IMG/VR virus record: IMGVR_UViG_3300042564_001299
Coordinates: 1 to 23,429 of that record
Origin: a virus
Reading direction: 5' to 3' (one strand)
DNA length: 23,429 bases
Part shown: piece after piece, positions 1 to 6,061 of the stretch
Numbering within the stretch: position 1 is the first letter of the stretch
Layout of the letters: each line of letters starts with the position of its first letter
Program-made: the position numbers and the translations under genes
The notes under the pieces: model-generated
Databases searched by the model: none
The model's input: the letters and a program-made list of their open reading frames with translations, nothing else
Told to the model about the DNA's origin: nothing

Positions 1-1120
1 CAGCGGTCTTTAATTCGACCGTGCCAAAGGCTTCAGCGGTGCGCTTATCGTCGGCAAGCATCCGTGCGCCAAGCACTGCCATGCGCTGTTCTTTGTCCTT
101 CAGGGCTTCGCGCAGTGTCTTCAGGCCATCGCCCTTAAATTCAAGATAGCCAGCGTTTGCGGCTGGGTCAGGGAATATCCATGCGCTCATTGAGCCGACA
201 GCAAGGGTTGCGCCTTCTGGTAACTGCACACCCGCAACGTATGGGGTTGGCAATCCAGTGAAGTGCAAGCCATGCTCATAATCGGCGCTGTTGCGATAAT
301 GGCCAAGGTTCGTGTCTACCAAATCCAGCAATGGCGGTTTCTGCACTGTGGCAGTCGCGCTGTTAGCGCCAAGGATAACAAACGGGATGTAACGCAATGT
401 GCCGCCATTTTGCATGGGATACATTTCGCTAATCAGTTCGTTATCGTCGGTCATTACGCGAACGCGATAACCTTGCTCCGTCAAGTCAAGGACGCGATAT
501 TGTGTTACCTGATTGGTGGTAAATTCGTTTTCCTGCACATCGACAGTTTCTTTAAGCACCACAAGCGTCAGCACCTGTGCGCCGTTGATGTAGCTGACGC
601 GCCAGTTGATGATGCTTTCCGCTGTGTAATACCGCAAGAATGGGCGGATGTTTAACGCTTCGGCAGCGGCAATCGTGATATTGGTCGGCGCATTGGCAGG
701 GTAATCGACCATGATGCCGACGCGACCCACGGCAATCTGTTGCTCAACAACCTGTTCGCTAAATTCGCGCAGATTGTCGCCAGCCAGCGTGATGTCATCA
801 GCGTATGGCTCAATCGCCGTGGGCAGCTTGTAAACTGGGTCTTTGGCAAATATCATGCCCGTAAAGGCATCCAGTGTCCGTGCGCTTGCGTTAAAGAAGC
901 CAGCCCGTTCCTGATAAGTGATATATTCAACATCCGTCTGGCCTGTCAGCCGTGGCAGATAGTTGTTTGTATCGAATGACGGGTTGTAAAGGCTTCCAGT
1001 GTATCGCGTATTGCTGACATAGTTCTGGATTAAAGCATCCCGACCAGCGATGACATCACGGCAACGCTTCCACTTAAAGCGGTTAGCGTCATATTCGGTG
1101 TTGGTGTTGGAGACAGACAT
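1..1120 (-). CDS. Phage portal protein, DUF4055 type (3' end outside window)
   Basis: The frame is open from an ATG at 1120 to the left edge, giving 373 residues with no stop. It reads like the DUF4055 portal family: an N-terminal YLP-L-GQ block followed by an RAGFFNASARTLDAFTGMIF block (about residues 45-90), then a LLDLVDTN-HYRNSADYEHGLHF block (about 230-255), and LGARML near the edge. The portal forms the dodecameric DNA channel at the capsid vertex and docks the terminase. The start lies directly against the terminase stop (0-bp gap), so the two are almost certainly co-transcribed and translationally coupled. The C-terminal part is missing because the window ends. Confidence 0.85.
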   Translation of the reverse strand, partial: MSVSNTNTEYDANRFKWKRCRDVIAGRDALIQNYVSNTRYTGSLYNPSFDTNNYLPRLTGQTDVEYITYQERAGFFNASARTLDAFTGMIFAKDPVYKLPTAIEPYADDITLAGDNLREFSEQVVEQQIAVGRVGIMVDYPANAPTNITIAAAEALNIRPFLRYYTAESIINWRVSYINGAQVLTLVVLKETVDVQENEFTTNQVTQYRVLDLTEQGYRVRVMTDDNELISEMYPMQNGGTLRYIPFVILGANSATATVQKPPLLDLVDTNLGHYRNSADYEHGLHFTGLPTPYVAGVQLPEGATLAVGSMSAWIFPDPAANAGYLEFKGDGLKTLREALKDKEQRMAVLGARMLADDKRTAEAFGTVELKTA

Positions 1121-2374
1121 TTACACCCCAGAAATTTGAGCAAAGGATACCGTTCCTCTACCGATAGCATATTTATATGCAATAAAATAGCCGATAGCAT
1201 CATTCAAATGGTCAAAGCCGCTTGATTTATCTGGCTCACCATTTTTCGCGTATGCTTGGCGCTCCAAACCTTCAATAACATTAGGGCATTTGTCAGGATT
1301 GACCAACAACCTTCGCTTGCCCTGATTATAAATCATCTGGTTCACCGCCATCAGCCTATCCTTGACGGCAGGGTTTTTACTATTTGCCAACACCGTGAAA
1401 CCAGCAGACCGCAAAAGGGTCAAATCTGATAGGCTGGCATTGACGCTTTTGGTCGCGCCGCCCGATGCGTCTGGGTAAACCGTGATTTGATGCCCAGCGT
1501 ATCGTTCCTGCAATATGCGTATCATCGTCGGCGTATCGCGCACACCCGACAATTCATCCAGTGCCAGCGGGTCATTATTGCGTATCACGCACACGACGGC
1601 GCTCATATTGTTGACGTTAAAGTCAACACCGATGTGCAGCGGTTCGCGCTGTTCGATGGTTGCAAAGGTGATGTTCAGCTTGCGGTCAAATTCTGGGTAT
1701 ATGCTGCCAGCCGTCAGGTTGACAAATTCGCCATCAAGATATGCAGCAAGCAAGCTGGCGCTGTAACTGTTCTGCAAGTTCTGGATATAATCAGGTGGAA
1801 GGTTGGCGGCATTGTCGGATGTCTTGGCCTTATACAGCGAATATCCTTCGGCCTTGTTCTTCACCCAGCGGTCATAGACGAAGCGGAAGCCTTCAGGCGT
1901 CGTGGCAACGCCGACAGTATTGCGGACAGGCTTGCCACCAACAGTAAATGCCTTCTGGCGGTTGCGGGCAATAATCTTGTTCCAGACGGCCCGTGCCTTT
2001 TCGATGGGCAGCGTATCAAGTTCATCGACAACGCTGTGAGCAACTTCGTAACCGACGATGCGGTCAGGCTGTTCCATGTTGCGAAAGATGATGCGCCCCA
2101 ATTCCGTTTCCAGCACAGCCTTTTGCTGGTTCAGCTTGAACGGGATGCCGTTGCGCTCAAACAAAGCAGGAAAGCGTTGAAAGGCAATGTCTTCAATCAG
2201 CGGATAGGTCGGAAGGTAATATGCGACATCCTGATACGGGCAATAACGCTTCAAGCGCATTAGCCGTGCGATACCCGCAGCAGTTTTCCCAGAACCAAAG
2301 CCACCAACGAAGGCAGGGAACGGCTCTTGGCTATATACAAAGTCGCGCTGGCTTTCAGTAAAGTTCAAAGCCAA
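1121..2374 (-). CDS. terL: Terminase large subunit
   Basis: A 417-residue DNA-packaging motor. Residues 24-31 (GGFGSGKT) are the Walker A loop, VVDELD with Asp117/Glu118 is Walker B, and VATTPEG (156-162) sits where the ATPase coupling motif is expected. The C-terminal RNase H-like nuclease is marked by HIGVDFNV (Asp251), YPDASGG (Asp302) and FDHLNDA (Asp388/Asp392). The length is normal for a compact terminase. It starts 10 bp inside the small-subunit gene and ends against the portal start. It cuts concatemeric DNA and pumps it into the prohead using ATP. All expected catalytic positions are present. Confidence 0.95.
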   Translation of the reverse strand: MALNFTESQRDFVYSQEPFPAFVGGFGSGKTAAGIARLMRLKRYCPYQDVAYYLPTYPLIEDIAFQRFPALFERNGIPFKLNQQKAVLETELGRIIFRNMEQPDRIVGYEVAHSVVDELDTLPIEKARAVWNKIIARNRQKAFTVGGKPVRNTVGVATTPEGFRFVYDRWVKNKAEGYSLYKAKTSDNAANLPPDYIQNLQNSYSASLLAAYLDGEFVNLTAGSIYPEFDRKLNITFATIEQREPLHIGVDFNVNNMSAVVCVIRNNDPLALDELSGVRDTPTMIRILQERYAGHQITVYPDASGGATKSVNASLSDLTLLRSAGFTVLANSKNPAVKDRLMAVNQMIYNQGKRRLLVNPDKCPNVIEGLERQAYAKNGEPDKSSGFDHLNDAIGYFIAYKYAIGRGTVSFAQISGV

Positions 2375-2763
2375 TCTTCGTCCGTGATGGGCTTAAACTG
2401 CAAATCGACCGAAACTTTGGTCGGCTGGTTAAAGCCGTGCATGATGTTTAGTTCTTTCACAGCCCCCGTCATGCCCGATGCCGACTTTTCTATGGTTGCC
2501 ATTTCATAAGCCCTGATAAGGCTTATCACGGACATTTCGCGTGTCCATAATTGCTGTTCTGCCGTCTGCGCCTTTAGTTCTGACACCCTTGTTGCAATCT
2601 TGGGGTTTTTCATCAGCTTTGATGCCTGTGGATAAACGCTTTCATCCTTCATGTTTTCGGCATCATATGCTGTGCGGTATGCTGTGGCTTGGTCTTTGCC
2701 ATCAGCAATGGCTTGGCAGAATGCTTCCTGCTTTGCGGTCAGTTTGGTTTGTGGGTTGCTCAT
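2365..2763 (-). CDS. terS: Terminase small subunit
   Basis: A 132-residue protein beginning MSNPQTKLTAKQEAFCQAI, with the pattern K-LT-KQ-AF--A-A-G---A-AYR-AY typical of Terminase_2 small subunits, including the helix-turn-helix-like segment with SKLMKNPKIATRVSEL (about residues 48-63). The small subunit recognises the packaging site and loads the large subunit. Its 3' end overlaps the large-subunit start by 10 bp. A poor promoter-like element (TTGCCA, 15-bp spacer, TATAAC) lies just upstream, but I do not rely on it. The start has only a weak purine stretch (AGGGGC) upstream. Confidence 0.88.
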   Translation of the reverse strand: MSNPQTKLTAKQEAFCQAIADGKDQATAYRTAYDAENMKDESVYPQASKLMKNPKIATRVSELKAQTAEQQLWTREMSVISLIRAYEMATIEKSASGMTGAVKELNIMHGFNQPTKVSVDLQFKPITDEDWL

Positions 2764-2809
2764 TGCCCCTAGTTATACAACCCTTATCATTTTGGCAACT
2801 GTCGCACAA

Positions 2810-2968
2810 TTAACCAACTATGTCTTTCCATTGCCAGTTCGCCCATTGCCGCATTGCATCGCTCGACCATTCATGCTTGCGCCATTTGGCAAGCAGTGCT
2901 GCCTTATCCTTAACCGCGCTGTGCTTATAGCGTATCAGGTCGGTCATATAATCCGTAGCAGTCATCAT
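2810..2968 (-). CDS. Hypothetical 52-residue protein, Trp/Lys rich
   Basis: A short gene between the HTH protein and the terminase small subunit. I chose the ATG at 2968 because GAGG lies 9 bases upstream; an ATG one codon later is equally possible, and a longer start at 2992 lacks this site. Its 5' end overlaps the HTH gene by 44 bp in another frame. The C-terminal half (ALLAKWRKHEWSSDAMRQWA) is amphipathic and rich in Trp and basic residues. No family is recognised. The tight packing in a terminase-directed operon is the main reason to call it a gene. Confidence 0.5.
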   Translation of the reverse strand: MMTATDYMTDLIRYKHSAVKDKAALLAKWRKHEWSSDAMRQWANWQWKDIVG

Positions 2969-3170
2969 CGTTTTCATCCTCAAACGGGTCATAACCTTTT
3001 AGCATGGCATCAACAGCAACAGATATTGGGCCTGTGATGTTTATCTTGCCAGCTTCCATCTTGCGAAGCGTGGTCGCCCCCGTTGTGGGTGACAGGCGCA
3101 ATGCGTCAGCCATGTCGTTCAGGCTGTAGCCAAGGAAATTTCTTGCCAACTTTAAGTCCGATGGTTTCAT
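2925..3170 (-). CDS. Xre-like helix-turn-helix DNA-binding protein
   Basis: An 81-residue protein that is almost entirely one Xre/Cro-type HTH domain: LKLARNFLGYSLNDMADALRLSP (about 6-28) followed by TLRKMEAGKINITGPISVAVDAML (about 34-57), the layout of phage regulators whose recognition helix is followed by W/ME-G and GP. The tail is acidic (EDENDDD). Its ATG overlaps the stop of the DnaA-domain gene (ATGA), so the two are translationally coupled. A role in controlling late or packaging transcription, or in origin binding with its DnaA-like partner, is inference only. Confidence 0.75.
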   Translation of the reverse strand: MKPSDLKLARNFLGYSLNDMADALRLSPTTGATTLRKMEAGKINITGPISVAVDAMLKGYDPFEDENDDDCYGLYDRPDTL

Positions 3171-3409
3171 TCTGCTGCTTCCATTTTTGCTATCTTTTGC
3201 AAGGCGTGAACAATGGTGCTGTGGTCGCGCTTCATGATGCGACCGATTTCTGGTGTGCTATAACCACGTTCACGGAATAGCTTTATACATTCGTAACGGA
3301 TTTCGACCAGCACCTTGAACCGCCTTTTGCCAACAACGTCATGCCTATCATATCCATATTCGGATGCGATGTGGTCAATAATGGTAAGGTTTTTTTCGCG
3401 GGGTGTCAT
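3167..3409 (-). CDS. Stand-alone DnaA domain-IV-like DNA-binding protein
   Basis: An 80-residue protein resembling only the C-terminal DNA-binding domain of the replication initiator DnaA. Residues 53-73 read PEIGRIMKRDHSTIVHALQKI; the DHSTIVHA core matches the DnaA signature DHTTVLHA that contacts the DnaA box, and the preceding SxPEIG helix also fits. There is no AAA+ ATPase domain, so it cannot act as a complete initiator. It could bind DnaA boxes to compete with or recruit the host initiator, or act as a transcription factor; both are inference. The AAGGAA site upstream supports this start. It is coupled to the downstream HTH gene by an ATGA overlap. Confidence 0.8.
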   Translation of the reverse strand: MTPREKNLTIIDHIASEYGYDRHDVVGKRRFKVLVEIRYECIKLFRERGYSTPEIGRIMKRDHSTIVHALQKIAKMEAAE

Positions 3410-3447
3410 TGTGTTTCCTTTGTGGCGAAGCTGGGCCTCTGGTGGTT

Positions 3448-3463
3448 GGGGGCCGAAGCCCCC
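3448..3463 (-). promoter_or_regulatory. GC hairpin with UUCG tetraloop in leader of the DnaA-like gene
   Basis: On the minus strand this reads GGGGGC-TTCG-GCCCCC: a 6-bp GC stem closed by the very stable C(UUCG)G tetraloop. It begins 6 bases after the stop of the upstream gene and about 40 bases before the DnaA-like start. No U-run follows, so it is more likely an RNA stability, processing or attenuation element than a full terminator. Confidence 0.6.
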
Positions 3464-3469
3464 GTTGGG

Positions 3470-3817
3470 TTAGATGCTTACTACTTCGACTGTGAAGGCC
3501 TTGGCTTGTTCGTCACGAACCAGTTGGTCAGCGGCATACCAATCTTTCCAGTTACGAAATCCATGCTCACGGGCAATTTTGTTAAATACGATGATAGCAG
3601 CCATATGATTGTTTGGCTTGTCAACGTGCTGACCGTGGGCAAAATATGTGCGGATGTTGCCAGTTCCTGTTTTAAGAGCCTTGGCAGTGTCCATCGAATG
3701 TCCCGACATCATAACCTTGCCGTCAGCTTTGCGAATGATGGCCCAAGCAGCAGTAACTTCGCGCTTACCCTTGTAAGTGTCGGTATGGCCGTTTGAAAAA
3801 GTAGCTGTGATAGTCAT
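3470..3817 (-). CDS. Orphan early protein, 115 residues
   Basis: Unrecognised small protein driven by its own strong promoter (3865-3893) and leader hairpin. It begins MTITATFSNGHTDTYKGK, probably beta-rich, and continues with KADGKVMMSGHSMDTAKALK and a His/Asn-rich middle; the last third (IVFNKIAREHGFRNWKDWYAA) looks helical. No signal peptide, membrane segment or zinc motif is visible. The RBS is AAGGAAAACGACC before ATG, the same leader as the next gene upstream (3919-4152). Individually promoted small genes without homologous neighbours are typical of early host-takeover or anti-defence genes; that role is inference. Confidence 0.7.
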   Translation of the reverse strand: MTITATFSNGHTDTYKGKREVTAAWAIIRKADGKVMMSGHSMDTAKALKTGTGNIRTYFAHGQHVDKPNNHMAAIIVFNKIAREHGFRNWKDWYAADQLVRDEQAKAFTVEVVSI

Positions 3818-3836
3818 GGTCGTTTTCCTTAATGGC

Positions 3837-3849
3837 GGGGCAGAACCCC
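3837..3849 (-). promoter_or_regulatory. Short leader hairpin (GGGG-N5-CCCC)
   Basis: Minus strand GGGG-TTCTG-CCCC lies between the promoter at 3865-3893 and the RBS of the 115-residue gene. An alternative pairing of the upstream GGGGCA with the same TGCCCC is possible. It is the counterpart of the hairpins at 4172, 4332, 10724 and 10964. Confidence 0.5.
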
Positions 3850-3864
3850 TGTGGTTGATGCCCC

Positions 3865-3893
3865 CTTATAAAAGGGGCATTATATTACGTCAA
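3865..3893 (-). promoter_or_regulatory. Sigma70-type promoter for the 115-residue orphan gene
   Basis: Minus strand: TTGACG at 3893-3888, a 17-bp spacer, TATAAG at 3870-3865, with GAAAAAAGGTG directly upstream of the -35. The -10 is followed by GGGGGCATCAAC, shared almost exactly with the promoter at 4198-4226. The near-consensus boxes and the spacer length support the call. Confidence 0.8.
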
Positions 3894-3918
3894 CACCTTT
3901 TTTCATTAAAGTGCATTT

Positions 3919-4152
3919 TTATTTGTTCCAGCAATCAACCATGAAGTTGGCCCAAGCCATCGTGAAGGCATCGTCGGCATCGACAAAAAAGGTAACTGAA
4001 CGATTGTTGGCCTTAACCTTGACGGCGTTGGGTGTGCTGTCTTCTGGAAAATCCTTGAACGTGTCAGGATTGCGAACATCGTCAAAGCAATCGTGCATGG
4101 CCCAAAACTTGTCTTCGGTGCAGTAAACTTCAAAAGCAGCAAAATTCGTCAT
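3919..4152 (-). CDS. Small acidic orphan early protein, 77 residues
   Basis: Unrecognised protein beginning MTNFAAFEVYCTEDKFW, with the ATG chosen at 4152 because AAGGAAACGACC precedes it; upstream in-frame codons lie in the promoter leader. By counting it has about 14 acidic against 7 basic residues, so it is clearly acidic, with Asp-rich stretches (CFDDVRNPD, VDADDAF). It has its own near-consensus promoter at 4198-4226. Small size, strong early promoter and acidity would suit an inhibitor or DNA mimic, but no motif proves this. It is transcribed in the same direction as the 115-residue gene, with which it shares a duplicated leader. Confidence 0.65.
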   Translation of the reverse strand: MTNFAAFEVYCTEDKFWAMHDCFDDVRNPDTFKDFPEDSTPNAVKVKANNRSVTFFVDADDAFTMAWANFMVDCWNK

Positions 4153-4171
4153 GGTCGTTTCCTTGTTTGGC

Positions 4172-4184
4172 GGGGCAGCGCCCC
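4172..4184 (-). promoter_or_regulatory. Short leader hairpin GGGGC-N3-GCCCC
   Basis: A 5-bp GC stem with a 3-base loop (minus strand loop GCT) in the leader between promoter 4198-4226 and the RBS of the 77-residue gene. It is followed by GCCA and the AAGGAA ribosome site, as in the sister leader at 3837. Confidence 0.5.
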
Positions 4185-4197
4185 TTGTTGATGCCCC

Positions 4198-4226
4198 CTT
4201 ATACAAGGGTTGGGTTATCCTGTCAA
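4198..4226 (-). promoter_or_regulatory. Sigma70-type promoter for the 77-residue orphan gene
   Basis: Minus strand: TTGACA (4226-4221), 17-bp spacer, TATAAG (4203-4198), preceded by the A-tract GAAAAAAGGTG. The -35 is perfect and the -10 has five of six matches. It lies back to back with the plus-strand promoter at 4274-4302, across an AT-rich stretch (4229-4270). Confidence 0.88.
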
Positions 4227-4273
4227 CACCTTTTTTCATAAAATAAAACTTTTTTTATATATGAAAAAGCCTC

Positions 4274-4302
4274 TTGACATTGTATCCCGACCTTGCTATA
4301 AG
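4274..4302 (+). promoter_or_regulatory. Sigma70-type promoter for the 78-residue plus-strand gene
   Basis: TTGACA at 4274-4279, a 17-bp spacer and TATAAG at 4297-4302, with GAAAAAGCCTC immediately upstream. The hexamers and spacer length are identical to those of the divergent promoter at 4198-4226, while the spacer sequence differs, so this is not a simple inverted copy. Confidence 0.88.
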
Positions 4303-4344
4303 GGCTTTGTCAGCAGCACAAAGCTGTTGATGGGGCCTCGCCCC
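4303..4344 (+). promoter_or_regulatory. Structured 5' leader with two hairpins
   Basis: Just downstream of the -10, GCTTTGT (4305-4311) can pair with ACAAAGC (4318-4324). A second hairpin, GGGGC-CTC-GCCCC, occupies 4332-4344 and belongs to the window-wide GGGGC-N3-GCCCC set. The leader ends in a BoxA-like site and then the RBS. The transcription start is expected near 4309, so part of the first stem may not be transcribed. Confidence 0.5.
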
Positions 4345-4359
4345 GCTCTTTGACAATTT
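4345..4359 (+). promoter_or_regulatory. BoxA-like antitermination element
   Basis: GCTCTTTGACAATTT differs by one base from the BoxA region of Escherichia coli rRNA leaders (GCTCTTTAACAATTT). BoxA binds NusB-NusE in RNA and promotes antitermination. It lies 10 bases upstream of the start codon and right after a GC hairpin. The match could be coincidental because CTCTTTGACA is also promoter-like, but no suitable -10 follows. Confidence 0.45.
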
Positions 4360-4369
4360 GGAGATTGAA

Positions 4370-4606
4370 ATGACTTTGAAAGACCTACGCGCACGGGCTG
4401 CGTCCATTGGCATCCGTATTGAAGCTGAACGCTTTGACGTTCCAGTGGGGGGCAATTTCTGGGGCTATTGGCTCATTGATGAAAAGACCAACGATGGCGT
4501 CTGGGACGATGAAAATTATTGTTCTGACCATCAGGAATTGAGCCAAGCGTTACGCAAGCTTGAATTTGAACGTGGCGTTAGATGCAAGGCAATGATGCCG
4601 TTCTAG
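4370..4606 (+). CDS. Orphan early protein, 78 residues
   Basis: A lone plus-strand gene between minus-strand genes, with a private promoter (4274-4302), a structured leader and a terminator (4612-4639). I chose the ATG at 4370 because GGAG lies 6 bases upstream; a TTG four codons earlier overlaps that site. The sequence begins MTLKDLRARAASIGIRIEAER, continues with a GGNFWGYWLIDE segment and ends in a basic region. No family is recognised. The self-contained promoter-gene-terminator structure is that of a phage moron or early accessory gene, possibly anti-defence; this is inference from architecture. Confidence 0.72.
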   Translation: MTLKDLRARAASIGIRIEAERFDVPVGGNFWGYWLIDEKTNDGVWDDENYCSDHQELSQALRKLEFERGVRCKAMMPF

Positions 4607-4611
4607 CAAAG

Positions 4612-4639
4612 ATGGCCCCGCCTTAACTGGTGGGGCCAT
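4612..4639. terminator. Hairpin terminator between convergent genes
   Basis: ATGGCCCCGCC (4612-4622) pairs with GGTGGGGCCAT (4629-4639), 11 bp with one G-U, around a 6-base loop TTAACT. It lies between the ends of the plus-strand 78-residue gene and the minus-strand MazG-like gene. A modest T-rich tail follows on either side (TCCTGTTT in plus, CTTTGCT in minus), so it may act in both directions. Confidence 0.7.
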
Positions 4640-4646
4640 TCCTGTT

Positions 4647-4943
4647 TCAGTTATCCTCTTTGACGAAAATGCCGTCCACCATGCGGCCCTTGCGGTCTTT
4701 GATTTCATGCCATGCGTGAACGACGCATTCCTCAATTTCCAAATCCTTTTGCGCTGCCAAGATGGTCAGCACGACGAAGGCGTCACCGATGCTGTCCATA
4801 AACTGTTCGTCCTTGCCCTTGGCGATGGCTTCAGCCAGTTCCCCGATTTCCTCTATCAGCTTTACGAATTGCGCTTGAACCGTGCTGCCTTCAATCAGGT
4901 TGCGGTCTTTGGCCCATTCACGGATTAGGTTGGCATAAATCAT
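4647..4943 (-). CDS. MazG-like nucleotide pyrophosphohydrolase
   Basis: A 98-residue all-alpha protein with the MazG/dUTPase-superfamily metal-binding pattern: Glu31-Glu32-x-x-Glu35 in KLIEEIGELAEAI and Asp50-x3-Asp54 in FMDSIGDAF. The family hydrolyses (d)NTPs to monophosphates and pyrophosphate; phage versions are thought to shape nucleotide pools or alarmone-related signalling, but the substrate cannot be read here. It starts at the stop of the upstream gene (TAATG, 1-bp overlap) in the DUF1376 replication operon. The length is that of single-domain phage MazG-like proteins, much shorter than the two-domain bacterial enzyme. Confidence 0.85.
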   Translation of the reverse strand: MIYANLIREWAKDRNLIEGSTVQAQFVKLIEEIGELAEAIAKGKDEQFMDSIGDAFVVLTILAAQKDLEIEECVVHAWHEIKDRKGRMVDGIFVKEDN

Positions 4944-5443
4944 TAGTTCATTCCTTCTTTGGCGTTCAGTGATTGCATCAATTCCTCTTTCAGCGCCGCA
5001 AATTCTTCTGGCGTGATGTATTCTGGTTCTTGCTTGGCGATGCGTGGAGCGTGGAAATTATTGACCCGCGCTTGTGCATAGCGGATTTCATCTTCAGCCC
5101 AGCGCACGGCTTCCTGTTCAAAATTGCAGATGAACGGCACAATCTTGGCAGGGTGGTCGCAGCTTCGACGGGCTTGCTCACAAGCGCGTCGCAGTATCGA
5201 CAGTGGGATGTGGTTCACCGTCATGACGGCGGCTTTATACCAAGCTGTCCGTTCGCTCTCCTGCATACCCGATGGAGCGCACAGCATCAGGCATGGCGTC
5301 AATAGTATGATGATTTCCTGCGGCGTGGCCTGTCGGTATTTCTCCTGCGCTGCTTTCAAAGCTTCCAGTGCCGCCCGATATTTCGTGCAGTGCTTGTCTG
5401 GCTGCTCTCTCTGATGTTCCTGCGCTGTCAAATTGCTGTCCAT
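4943..5443 (-). CDS. Unknown replication-region protein overlapping the DUF1376 gene
   Basis: A 166-residue, largely helical protein beginning MDSNLTAQEHQREQPDKHC. A strong site (AAAGGAGCAAAGAA) immediately precedes the ATG and matches the RBS used throughout the phage, so the start is well supported. The first 209 bp overlap the end of the DUF1376 gene out of frame. The middle carries two Cys residues (LLTPCLMLC) and a basic helix (SILRRACEQARRSC). A position right after an initiator-like gene is where helicase loaders often sit, but no P-loop or DnaC motif is present, so the function is unknown. Confidence 0.75.
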   Translation of the reverse strand: MDSNLTAQEHQREQPDKHCTKYRAALEALKAAQEKYRQATPQEIIILLTPCLMLCAPSGMQESERTAWYKAAVMTVNHIPLSILRRACEQARRSCDHPAKIVPFICNFEQEAVRWAEDEIRYAQARVNNFHAPRIAKQEPEYITPEEFAALKEELMQSLNAKEGMN

Positions 5444-6059
5444 TTCTTTGCTCCTTTACCCATTCAGCCTTGAAGGTAAGCCAGCCGCGACTTGTTGCCT
5501 CGCTGATAGCATCCTGCAAATTCCATCCAGCAATGCTGGCTTGGTTCATTAAAGACCGCAATGCGGTTTCCGTCATAGGTGATTTCTTGGCTTTGCGAAC
5601 AGCCATAAAATCATCCCACACCTGTTGCGATACACCGTCAGGCTTCAACACTTTCCCCTTCAGGGGTATATTTGTTTCTTGGTTGTTGGTTATTGGTTGT
5701 TGGTTATTGGTTGGTTGAGCGTCCGTTGAACGTCCGTTGTTCCGACGTTGAGCGGAAGCCCTACCAGCGTTAGATGCTTTCAGTGATTTATCGCGGAAAT
5801 GCGCTATTTCTGCATCGCACCTTGTATGCCCCCATCCACCCTGATTGTCGGCAATGAAAAAGTCTTGCAGCACCTGTTCGACTTCTGCGATGTGGTCACG
5901 CATACCTATTTGTCGTGCAACTTCTGCTGCCGTTCCAACAAGCGCACCGTCTTTCAGGTAATAGACATCAAGCAAACGACGATAAGCCAAATCCTCTAAC
6001 AAGGACAGGTGGCGCGTATGGCTGGCGTAATCGCCAATGTTGAATTGGAAATAGTGCAT
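5235..6059 (-). CDS. DUF1376-domain phage replication protein
   Basis: A 274-residue protein whose N-terminus, HYFQFNIGDYASHTRHLSLLEDLAYRRLLDVYY (residues 2-34), is the hallmark of DUF1376, a winged-helix-like domain of phage initiator-type proteins (analogous in position to lambda O). A low-complexity linker (TNNQQPITNNQETN) and a second region, SQQVWDDFMAVRKAKKSPMT, with GWLTFKAEWV near residue 205, follow as in related proteins. It probably binds the origin and recruits helicase or loader; this is inferred. The last 68 residues are coded in DNA shared with the next gene and look like a poorly constrained tail. Confidence 0.82.
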   Translation of the reverse strand: MHYFQFNIGDYASHTRHLSLLEDLAYRRLLDVYYLKDGALVGTAAEVARQIGMRDHIAEVEQVLQDFFIADNQGGWGHTRCDAEIAHFRDKSLKASNAGRASAQRRNNGRSTDAQPTNNQQPITNNQETNIPLKGKVLKPDGVSQQVWDDFMAVRKAKKSPMTETALRSLMNQASIAGWNLQDAISEATSRGWLTFKAEWVKEQRNGQQFDSAGTSERAARQALHEISGGTGSFESSAGEIPTGHAAGNHHTIDAMPDAVRSIGYAGERTDSLV

Positions 6060-6061
6060 GG

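Noticed and set aside
1487-2263. A 258-codon plus-strand frame across the terminase
   Set aside because: It is antisense to a gene with intact ATPase and nuclease motifs, has no recognisable family pattern and no matching ribosome site.
2627-2635. A perfect DnaA box (TTATCCACA on the minus strand) inside the terminase small subunit; a one-mismatch copy near 7048
   Set aside because: A single perfect box in 23 kb is not far from chance and there is no cluster, so it is not called an origin.
2764-2809. Possible promoter for the terminase small subunit (TTGCCA and TATAAC)
   Set aside because: The spacer is only 15 bp and the -35 weak, unlike the uniform 17-bp promoters elsewhere in the window.
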